Shown: positions 50,291-58,962 of the stretch, one piece after another
Layout: each line of letters starts with the position of its first letter
How positions within the stretch are numbered: the stretch's first letter is position 1
Notes under the pieces: generated by a model
Databases searched by the model: none
The model's input: only the letters and a program-made list of their open reading frames with translations
What the model was told of the DNA's origin: nothing
Translations under genes and position numbers: made by a program
Assembly (NCBI GenBank): GCA_963965975.1
Contig: OZ014420.1
Location: forward strand, 2,010,001 to 2,074,000
Direction of reading: 5' to 3'
DNA: 64,000 bases
DNA from: Xestospongia bergquistia
Lineage: Eukaryota; Porifera; Demospongiae; Haplosclerida; Petrosiidae

Positions 50291-50938
50291 ATGTCTACAG
50301 TTTGCTGTCTTGTTAGAAGTTGTAAAGAGACATTTGCTACTCAATCCATGCTCACTGATCATCTCTTCAAGACACACTGTACTACAGTACAAGATGTACT
50401 CCATTGTCCTCTCCTCAACTGTCATGTAACCTGTTATGACACCAGTATTATGACCTACCACTTACGTTCCCGCCATACTTATGATAAACCATCCCAATGT
50501 GCAGAGTGCAAATGTAGCTTTAGTCTTGAAGCTAACCTGAAGACTCATCAGAGAGTTCGTCACAACTATCAAGAAATGGAGACAACACCAGATTATTGTT
50601 GTATTGTGTACAACAAACAGTCAATTGGTAAACAAAGTGTCAAGCTAAAGGAGTTATCAGAGAAATTTAGTAAGAAGAGGAAGAACAATCATATTTGTAC
50701 CCAATGTGGGAGAAAATTTAGTCAAAAAGGTGGTCTTGCTACACATATGAGAATACATACTGGAGAGAGACCATTCAAATGTACAACATGTGGGAAACAA
50801 TTTAGACAAAAACCTCACCTTACTAATCATATGACAGCAATACACACTAGAGAAAAGACATACAAATCCAAGGAGTGTTTTGGTGATAAATATTCATTGA
50901 ATCAACATATGAAAATACATACAAAAATAATAATGTAA
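50291..50938 (+). CDS. small C2H2 zinc-finger protein with a broken last finger
   Basis: Intronless, 215 residues. Fingers begin at about residues 6, 39, 70, 136 and 164. Fingers 4 and 5 are canonical (ICTQCGRKFSQKGGLATHMRIH, HTGERPF linker, KCTTCGKQFRQ). The sixth unit (residues 191-210) has Ser193 where the first cysteine should be and a shortened spacing before H206/H210, so it cannot fold as a normal finger. Fingers 1 and 2 use CX4-5C spacing. It is probably a nucleic-acid-binding protein; I cannot assign an orthologue. It lies between two related receptor genes. Confidence 0.72.
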   Translation: MSTVCCLVRSCKETFATQSMLTDHLFKTHCTTVQDVLHCPLLNCHVTCYDTSIMTYHLRSRHTYDKPSQCAECKCSFSLEANLKTHQRVRHNYQEMETTPDYCCIVYNKQSIGKQSVKLKELSEKFSKKRKNNHICTQCGRKFSQKGGLATHMRIHTGERPFKCTTCGKQFRQKPHLTNHMTAIHTREKTYKSKECFGDKYSLNQHMKIHTKIIM

Positions 50939-51310
50939 AATAATTTAGTCAGAAGTTTCATTTTACTCAACATATGAACACACATTGTTGAGTGGTTGTT
51001 GAGGTTATTTAATTGGAACTTGTTGTGTTATATAATTATATAAATATTTCATTGTGATTCCATATAATCTTATTTATAATAATATTATTATAATCACCCA
51101 TATTCACTCTAACTAATAAATATATATTACATCATAATAATACTTTATTAATTATTAGACTAATCATGATAAGTTGGAATTTCAGAAGAGATCAATTGGA
51201 AAGATATTTCAAAGGTACATTGATGTAAGAGCTTGCTTCATTGTGAGTATATACTAAATCTAGTTAGATCCATTTTAATAACATCATCATACACAAATTA
51301 TTTTATGTTA

Positions 51311-51660
51311 CAGTGCACTTAGTGTTGGATACAAAGGAAGGATTGCTTGAAGGAATAATTTTTCTTTGGCATGGACCACATATACATTTTATTCTACTAT
51401 TAATCCCTCATTTATTTGTTGTCTTAATGTTTGGTCATACACTAGAAGCTAGAGTTACATATATAATCTCATTTTCATTACTACTGATGAGTATATTCAC
51501 TATGCACATGATAAAAACAGTCATGGGAATTTTAGCTTCCATACCACCTACTTATACCAACTACTTTATGCATATTGTAACAAGGAATACTATGGGATTA
51601 CATCAAAGTCACATGAGTTTTTATTACAGATCCTTATCAGTAAAATTATTCAGCCCTTTA
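51311..51660 (+). pseudogene. relic of a third 7TM receptor, open frame joined to the next receptor
   Basis: DNA at 51313-51345 matches the receptors' WCWIQKD region, but the matching frame reads a stop before CWIQ. In the frame that is open, 51350-51405 gives EGIIFLWHGPHIHFILLL, matching the TM5 start EGMIEQFALWHGPHFILL of receptor 2. The relic therefore carries frame damage. Beyond 51405 the resemblance fades. The frame stays open into the intact receptor, making a 437-codon ORF that begins with GTG, which is unlikely to be used as such. Confidence 0.55.
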
Positions 51661-51708
51661 AAAGTTGTGCAGAATATCTACTTGGTTATCAATAATATTT
51701 CTTCAAAC

Positions 51709-52626
51709 ATGTCTGGTATAAATGAAGATTGTGAAGGAGTTAGTGACACCTTTCGACAAACCTTACTAATCATTCGAGGTGCTACTGCAGGTTTTGCTTG
51801 TTTGACCTGTTTTATTGCCCTCCTATTAATGGCCTGTTTTCAGCTATTCTACAATACCAGGCAATCAACTATGTGTACACAACGACTGATTATTTATCTC
51901 ACACTCTCAGCTCTTCTTCATTCTATTTGTCTTTCACTTCAACCTATGTCTTACAACTACAAAAATGAAGAAGCTGAGAACAGTGTGTTTCTTAATTTTT
52001 CATGTATGGCTACAGGTGTCCTTGTCGAGTACTCCTCATGGGTGGAGCTGCTGTTCACTCTTGTTGTCACAGTGCATCTTGTTCTTCTTTCATTTCAAAA
52101 AGATTATAAATGGAAAGAACTAGGTTATGTTTTGTTCCCATTAATCCTTCCTTTGGTGTTTTCATGGATACCGTTCCTTCACAACAATTATGGGATGTAT
52201 GGTGCTTGGTGTTGGATTCAGAAAGATGATTTAAAATGCAACATTTTTCTGGAAGGAATGATAGAACAATTTGCTCTTTGGCATGGACCACATTTTATTT
52301 TATTATCTTTTTCTCTTTTGTTACTTGCTGTATTTTTTTGCCGTGTACACAGACTTCATCAAAAAAGTGAACGCGAGGCTATGTTACAACAAACAATACC
52401 ATTAGTTATTTTTTCCATCGTGTTTCAAGTATTGAGTTGGTTTGGATTTGTCAATGACATATATAGGGCTGCAACACAAAAGGAACAAGAACAATTGTGG
52501 TATTTCCATGCTGTTGCCTCTCCAACGTGGGATCTAGTCGCTGGCATTGCTGCAATAGTTTATGGTGCTGTCCTGTTTAAGATAACTAATGAACACGAAT
52601 ACAATCAGTTAAAATTACAAACTTAA
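51709..52626 (+). CDS. seven-transmembrane receptor 2, cAR/GPR157/secretin-like
   Basis: From ATG at 51709-51711 (NMSGINEDCEGVSDTF) to TAA, 305 residues. It is clearly related to receptor 1: the same N-terminal NMSG..EDCEG block, TM1-TM2 with QLFYNTRQSTMCTQRLIIYLT, the YGAWCWIQKDDLKC loop, QQTIPLVIFSIVFQVLSWFGFVND, and SPTWDLVAGIAAIVYGAVLF. An in-frame Met further upstream (MGLHQSHMSFYYRS) is possible, and homology to receptor 1 begins at about VQNIYLVIN, 10-15 codons before the chosen Met. A receptor of unknown ligand in a local tandem family. Confidence 0.72.
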   Translation: MSGINEDCEGVSDTFRQTLLIIRGATAGFACLTCFIALLLMACFQLFYNTRQSTMCTQRLIIYLTLSALLHSICLSLQPMSYNYKNEEAENSVFLNFSCMATGVLVEYSSWVELLFTLVVTVHLVLLSFQKDYKWKELGYVLFPLILPLVFSWIPFLHNNYGMYGAWCWIQKDDLKCNIFLEGMIEQFALWHGPHFILLSFSLLLLAVFFCRVHRLHQKSEREAMLQQTIPLVIFSIVFQVLSWFGFVNDIYRAATQKEQEQLWYFHAVASPTWDLVAGIAAIVYGAVLFKITNEHEYNQLKLQT

Positions 52627-52687
52627 ATTAAGAGATAAGCACGTCATTAGATCTGTTTGTGCTATGAGTGAGTTATAGTTCATAATG

Positions 52688-54008
52688 TTAATCAGAATCA
52701 CTAAAAAGAATATGTTTCCCCTCAAATGATTGTTGTATTTTCTCCATGGCCTTTCTTTTGCGACTAGCTTCCCATGAAGGATGAAGAACTTCCTTAATTC
52801 TTTCTTGTTTTGGTTGTTTAATAATATTAGGAGGCTTTGAACTCTTTAGTAAAGAATGCTTAGTTATAAGTTGTCTTTTCCCTCTCATTGACATCCTAAG
52901 ATGTCTTGCCTTATTACCATAAATCTGTTCCCAAATTCTGTAACCAAAGGGATAAGTTAACACTAATAAAAGTAAAACTCACTTTCTTCTTTCTCTCTGA
53001 CCTACTCGATTCTTTGACATTTTTCGATTTAATTTGGTCATATTAGGTTTACTTTTTTGCCTGTTAGTGTCAGACAGTAAGTCTACAAATACAGAATCTA
53101 ATTTATTAGCTGGTGTAGGCTCTGCTGGTTCAATGTGTCTATGTTGAGTGTTTCTTGAAAACAATGACTTGGATCTTGTAGAGGATGCCTCAGTTCTGTC
53201 AACTCCCTTACTTACATGAATTGAAGAAGATAGTTTTTTAGACTCATAACTAACACTCTCTAGTTCTCTCTTATCATCTATTTCATAAGTTATGCTATCA
53301 TCCTGTTCATTAAATATTTCTTTAGAATTAAGTGCTTTAGCTACAGAGGCTTTGTTGGTGGATTCCAAATCATTTTGAGTACTAAAATAATTCAAATCAA
53401 TTAAAACTTGTTTCATTGCTTTGGAATGAAGTAATCTCCATTTAGCCCTTATACTAATATCCAATGGTAGCTATAAAATTATTTAGTATTTAAATAAATC
53501 ACAATAATTATAGATAAAACAAACCTCAATAGAATCCAAAATCTGAACAATAGTTTCATCTCTAGCTTTTAATAATTGAGAGAGTTCATTGATATTAGTA
53601 TCCTGTAATAATAATATAAAAATTAGCAATAAAAAAATCGCTCAGGATATCAGACACATTTCTAATATTATTTCTTACAGTTTCCATAATTTGATTATTT
53701 GTTAGCTCATGTGATTAACTACCTTAATTATTTCTAATTCTTGTGCAAGTCGTTCGTGCTTACGTTTGTTCCTTTCTAGCTGTGCCTCATTGCCCCTGTA
53801 ATAAAAGAAGGAAAGCAACCAATCAAATCCTCTCAGCCACATAGCATTACAGTGAGATAACACAGCTTACCAGTAGAGATACATACTTTTTGTTCTTAAG
53901 TAATCTAATATTTCTGGTGATCTTTTGAATCTGAAATAATTTAGATCTCTTCAGACCTCTCATTAGAAGCACTTCTTGTCTTGTTCTTTTCAAACTCAAT
54001 TTGTCCAT
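52688..54008 (-). CDS. SRFBP1: BUD22/SRFBP1 family ribosome-biogenesis protein
   Basis: A multi-exon gene. The 5' part reads MDKLSLKRTRQEVLLMRGLKRSK, then IQKITRNIRLLKNK, exon 53723-53795 (GNEAQLERNKRKHERLAQELE), an exon at about 53525-53603 (DTNINELSQLLKARDE), the long exon ending at 52983 or so, and the last exon ending at 52688. The C-terminus has the family signature LHPSWEASRKRKAMEKI and FEGKHILFSDSD. Yeast Bud22 acts in small-subunit rRNA maturation; SRFBP1 also binds SRF. Exon 1 has a problem: at about 53939-53944 the conserved frame is broken by one base in an A run, unless a 43-nt intron (GT at about 53971, AG at about 53931) is spliced out. Confidence 0.8.
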
Positions 54009-54057
54009 TTTAACTCCTAGCTCCACCCCTTTTAGTAGCAGTTAATCAAAAGTATCC
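54009..54057. promoter_or_regulatory. 49-bp bidirectional promoter core, SRFBP1 / aprataxin
   Basis: Only 49 bp separate the first ATGs of two divergent genes (67 bp if the second Met of aprataxin is used). It contains CTCCACCCCTTTT, a CACCC-box-like motif. The 5' UTRs must overlap or be very short. Confidence 0.55.
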
Positions 54058-54693
54058 ATGATCATCAACTCAAGAATGGCTAAAAGGTGTCCAGATGAAG
54101 AGGCTGAAGAATCTTTACCAGTAAAACGTAAGCCACTTCCTCCTAAAGGTAGTGGCCATTGGAGTCAAGGATTACTTGCATCAATGGAAGATCCAGAACT
54201 GATTGTGAAATCAGATGAAAAATGTGTAACTATTAAAGATCGCTATCCCAAAGCTCAATATCACTATCTTATTCTACCAAAAGAAAACATCTCCAGTATA
54301 CGCTCTCTCAATAGTTCACATGTTAATCTTCTTGAACACATACTCAAATGTGGGCAGAATCTAGTTAGTGAACATAGTTGCATAAATCCAAAACTTCAGT
54401 TCAGACTTGGTTATCATGCTGTTCCAAGCATGTCTCATCTCCATATGCATGTCATTAGTCAGGACTTTAACTCACCTTGTTTGAAAAACAAGAAGCACTG
54501 GAATTCTTTCACATCCGATTTCTTTATAGATGCTGAAAAGATTATTGAGATGATCAAACTGAAAAATAAAGTAGAACTAAATGCTGAGCACTATGAGTCA
54601 TTATTGAAACTGCCCCTTCGATGTCATGTGTGCCACAGAGAACAGAAGAATATGCCTCAATTGAAAGAACACATACGTAGTCATAATAAATGA
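54058..54693 (+). CDS. APTX: aprataxin, HIT plus zinc-finger domains without FHA
   Basis: Intronless, 211 residues, or 205 from the better second Met (54076, MAKRCPDEEAEE). The HIT domain covers HWSQGLLASMEDPELIV to the catalytic triad H127/H129/H131 in SMSHLHMHVISQDF. The linker SPCLKNKKHWNSF is nearly as in vertebrates. A C-terminal zinc finger has C189, C192, H205 and H209. Aprataxin removes AMP from 5' ends left by abortive DNA ligation and so supports single-strand break repair in the nucleus. Vertebrate APTX begins with an FHA domain that binds XRCC1/XRCC4; here it is absent, as in the short yeast form. The single exon leaves no room for it unless an upstream exon exists, and the neighbour starts 49 bp away. 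Confidence 0.92.
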   Translation: MIINSRMAKRCPDEEAEESLPVKRKPLPPKGSGHWSQGLLASMEDPELIVKSDEKCVTIKDRYPKAQYHYLILPKENISSIRSLNSSHVNLLEHILKCGQNLVSEHSCINPKLQFRLGYHAVPSMSHLHMHVISQDFNSPCLKNKKHWNSFTSDFFIDAEKIIEMIKLKNKVELNAEHYESLLKLPLRCHVCHREQKNMPQLKEHIRSHNK

Positions 54694-54861
54694 ATAGACA
54701 AGATGTTTGAGTCGAGTTACAACAACCACTTAGATAATTTATGCTGAATATTTAATTCTATATTTATTTTATACATCTTTCAGTTATTCCCTTAAGGAAC
54801 TAATAGAAAATCAAATGATTAAGTAATTGCATGTTTGATTTCTGTATACAATTCATTAGTT

Positions 54862-55920
54862 TTAGCTGTTCAGTTGCATCAATCTGTTGTTGTCACGAGC
54901 TTTTTTCTTATTTCTTTTTCTCCAATATTGTTTACTATCAATTGGTATTTCTTGAGAGCTCTTTGAAGGAAGAAGATTCCAAAGCCAGTCTGGATATTCT
55001 GAGTCTTCCTATAATAATAACAAATCAAACATTATGTTCTTGTACTTCTGTTGATTTTAAGTATAAGGTAACATAGACACCATATAACTATCTAAAAGTC
55101 AGTTGTCTGTAAGGAACCTCCTGTCAATTAACAAGTATAACTTGCCACATTTCATAATATTAAAAGGTAAAGGACACAGTCCTATCACAGAGAGTATACA
55201 AACCTTATTCCATAAGAAAAATAGGCATTGCCTGCTGTGATAATAATTGAAAACAAAAATAGCAACAATATAATATACTGTTATAATATTGTATCTGGAT
55301 TAGAGACATCTTCCAGATTGATTTTCTCATTCAGGTAATATTGTTGTCAGTTGTTCCTCAAGCTTCTTTTAAAAGTAGCTTTGCAGGTGACTATTGATTT
55401 TTGGATCCCAAAAATCAAATCATATTGCACTAAATCATAATATTTAATGCACCGTTTTCATGGCCCTTGAATATATTGCAATTTTAATTAAATATTTCTG
55501 ATGAGCAGGGTTATGTTATCATAATTATTACCTTAATTACAGGGTCTTCTCCTTCTTTATATATATTAGCTCCAGTACAAGATGTCCAATTTGTTTTGGG
55601 TGGCAACAAGGTAGAGGAGGGTGTCTTTACTTCCTTCTCTTTTTTAACATTCTTTTTTGATTTTGCTATGCATAAATTTATCAATGTCAGTAAAAGATAG
55701 TTTGAGTGGTACCTGCCAGCCAATGGGAACAGCTTAATGGCCTAGTGACCACACCCCCAAATGGTATTTTCAGCTTATACAGTAATGGATTCGATATAGA
55801 AACCAATCTGTTATGTATTGGTGATGATCCTGTTGTAATTTGTCCATAATACAACTGACAACTCTCTCTAGACGTTTCTAAAATCCCTCGACAAGCTCTC
55901 CAAGCGAGATTCCTTGCCAT
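54862..55920 (-). CDS. MRPL54: mitochondrial ribosomal protein L54
   Basis: Three exons: 55713-55920, 55532-55665 and 54862-55008 give 162 residues. The N-terminus (MARNLAWRACRGILETSRESC) is a likely mitochondrial presequence; an upstream in-frame Met at 55942-55944 is the alternative start. The family signature is GANIYKEGEDPVIK, then EDSEYPDWLWNLL, SKQYWRKRNKKKARDNNRLMQLN, matching the C-terminal half of animal mL54. It is a component of the large subunit of the mitochondrial ribosome. Confidence 0.9.
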
Positions 55921-55944
55921 GTGATCAACGTATACGGATTTCAA

Positions 55945-58900
55945 GGCATAAACGGAAGTATCCTAACATAAGGTGTGTTGGAGGTGTAGTCTTTGAAGTT
56001 GTGATTTCTTTGTGAGGTAAGCTACATTATAGATCCCTAGAATATGATAGTTTCGAAATAACTGTTGTCATGTGGTTCTAACGAGTCTACAAGTGTTTTG
56101 ACTACCTTTATTTTACGGGATGTCAATGGTATACAATAAAGGAAATGAAATATGGAAATTAAATCTATACCTATACTTACTTGCCTTAAAGAATGTATAT
56201 TTGTTTGTTATTAAATATGTACTACTATTTGTTAACACATTATCAAATAGACTACCCAAAGTACCCATACAATAGACAAGAAAGGTCTGAGGAATCATAT
56301 TGCCCTTTTACAAGGAGTCTGACATAAGAATGAAATTTGATACCTTCTCAGTTTTGAAATCAGAAATCATTGTCTGGTATCACTGGAAATTTTTGTTTAT
56401 GTCCATATACTAGACTTAGAAATCAGTAAAGTTTTTAAATTACAGAAATCATTGTGTCTCATAGTAGACTTGTACACAGTTCTGCTCATGTTAGACTCCT
56501 TACTTTTTTATGCATTAATAAGTGATACCCCAACAAATTACATAGCGTCAATGTGTATTGAGAAGTTATGTTCAAGTTCTTCTATAGAATAAAAATTATA
56601 ATCTCTTTAGCCTTTCCTTCATTAAAACTCAGCTTCTCTTAATATTATTTGTTGTAATGTTTACAGTTCATCCTACCTATCATTATTTTAGAACGTCTAG
56701 TGACATTACAGTTTTCCTGCCCCTTTCATTGTCATTAATTAATCAAAAAATGAAATGGGTGTGGCCTATAGAGAGTTAATTAAAATATGTAATGTTATTT
56801 AACTTATTAATTTATTAATTGTTAAATCATACAACAAAGATATACTATATTATTAACATAGTCCAATGTACTAAACTTATTCTTGTAAGGAACTTGTGTT
56901 TTTGATATAACAGTCTTCTTTCATAGCAGGAACAAGCTATGGCCTCTATCTTATAAGTGAAACTAGAGTCTGACACGAGTATCAGATGGAGAAGACAAGC
57001 ACATGGTTAGTATTATTGATAATAAAATAAAATATTTTCTTTTTTGGTAAATAGGAGCTTTCTTTTCTGTTTTCAGCTTCATTGTGTATCTAATGCTTCA
57101 TTTTTAAATAAACATGACATGTACAGTTGTTCTCATGAGTCTCGTCAATCAATAAATTGTTCCTGTGGTTGTGAATGTGTGTGCCTATAACTGTGAATTG
57201 ATTTATTTTTGACTGAATTACTGAGATTGATGTACTCTTGCCTTTGTTTCGAGTTTTAATCATACTAAAATTCTTTTCAGAACGTAGACAATATTCGTTT
57301 AAGCCTCTGCATTTTTGTGTAGGATTTTTACCACATCTAAACATCTTGTTCATTTGGTACTCTTACAAACAGTTGACTGGCTACTATACATGCTGGTTGA
57401 TTGCATTGCTTAACTAACCACTACAAAAGATACTACCTTGTGCTATAAATGCCTAAGTTATCAAAGTGACAAGGCTGTCCATAGTGGAGAGGTTACTCAT
57501 AGTATATTTAAGTCAATGGTGTTAGTTGACAATGATTTTGGTAGTCAAACTAACACATTACCGGAAACAGGTGCTGCCTGGAAGCCTTGAAACAACTTGG
57601 TGTGTAGGGGTGGCAGAACTGACCAACCTTTCATTCTCCCTGGCACCTCATGTTGTGACAAGGAGGTTCTTATTGCCAAACCAACATCCATTAGTGTGGC
57701 CTCTGTTGGTTGACCTTTTAAGTAGATCAAGCATGTCTCAATAACATCATTACTCTTAGAGTCATAAAGTGTCAAGCCTATAGAAAGTATTACCTATTGA
57801 GGAACTACACAGAACCCATTGATGACCATCAATGCTATTATAACGTGAAAAAAAAATGTTATGTAGTTCCTTTTTTTGTCTTAATACAAATCAATTCTTT
57901 TGTAATTTCCTCGCTCAGACAACTCACTTACTCACTTGTCCTTTCCTGCATCATTCCTTATTAATTTTAACATTTAATTGCACAACTTGGTTTTGACTTG
58001 AAGAGATTAAGCTATCTTCAATCACCAAAGTGAATGTTCAATATGATGGCTATACTGTCAGATCTATACAACATTTATACAATGTGACATTGATGTCACT
58101 GTAAAAAGATTATATTTGTGATAGGACAACGTATGGCTGTATCGTCTTTGATATGTATTACCTTTATTATTGTTTGGATTAGAAAAGCAATAGCCTAATA
58201 ACAGTATGTTATTTCTATAACTGAAGAAATAACATGAAAAGTAGTCATAGTTTTAAAATCACCTACATAATATATATGTTAAGTTTACAAATGTAATAAA
58301 AGGCTACCAGTCTACTTTAAACACCCTAGAATGGAGTAGGTATATCTATTTTATTCAAAATACAACATATGTTGTGATACAATATCATAATATAGGACTT
58401 ACTGACTATACTGAGAAGAAGTTGCTTTTTCTTCTCTTAGTTGCGTCTGGCCGTTTCTAAGTGAACAAGCTACCGTGTGAGCGAGAGCCTTTAGCTTACC
58501 GCCTGGCTTTTCATAGCTCAGACGGCAACCCGATCACTTTGAATCGGTTCGACGCTTCTTCTCTTGATAGCCTTGTAGCTCCACTCAGATAGAAAGAATG
58601 TGTTGATCGTCTTGTCGTTTTGCTAACAAATTTGTTACAAGTTGTTACTGTAAGCAGTTCGTCTGATCATAAGACTGTCCGGCAGCGAACTCGCGCGAGA
58701 TAACCTTTCGAGGAAATGAACCCGTCGTAAGAGTAAATCTGCTTACAAATCTGCACAGAAACAGCGCCTCCTTTCTATGACTCAGCTCTGAGCACCAGTA
58801 TACTGACACGACGTCTCACTCCTACAGCATTTTTATAACTACGTAAAATTCCTTAATCTTATCAGACACTTACTAAATAAATACCCACAAGGGATATTAC

Positions 58901-58962
58901 ACATTCTTCACCCACAATTGACTTTTGGTGGCATTAGTACGATTTCTCTTTTGCAGGCAGTA
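55945..58962. other. 3-kb interval upstream of SMG5
   Basis: No gene was firmly recognised. Candidate splice signals at about 56016 (GAG/GTAAGC) and 56928 (AGCAG/GAAC) with a following ATG could be 5' UTR exons of SMG5; splicing them to the SMG5 start exon gives only a short upstream ORF. A GC-richer patch at about 57500-57780 has an open minus-strand frame without recognisable domain. A second GC-rich, CpG-containing patch lies at about 58430-58830. Confidence 0.5.
58430..58830. promoter_or_regulatory. CpG-containing GC-rich patch, probable SMG5 promoter
   Basis: In an AT-rich window this stretch stands out for many CpGs (for example near 58470-58560 and 58680-58700) and ends about 130 bp before the SMG5 start codon. 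Promoter function is inferred from position and composition. Confidence 0.45.

Noticed and set aside
51313..52626. 437-aa receptor as a single protein
   Set aside because: The frame begins with GTG, its first part is a damaged receptor relic, and the full seven-helix receptor is encoded from about 51709.
58514..58552. tRNA-like A-box (TAGCTCAGACGG) and B-box (GGTTCGA) pair
   Set aside because: The boxes are only about 30 nt apart and no cloverleaf with acceptor and anticodon stems can be drawn; treated as part of a GC-rich promoter patch.
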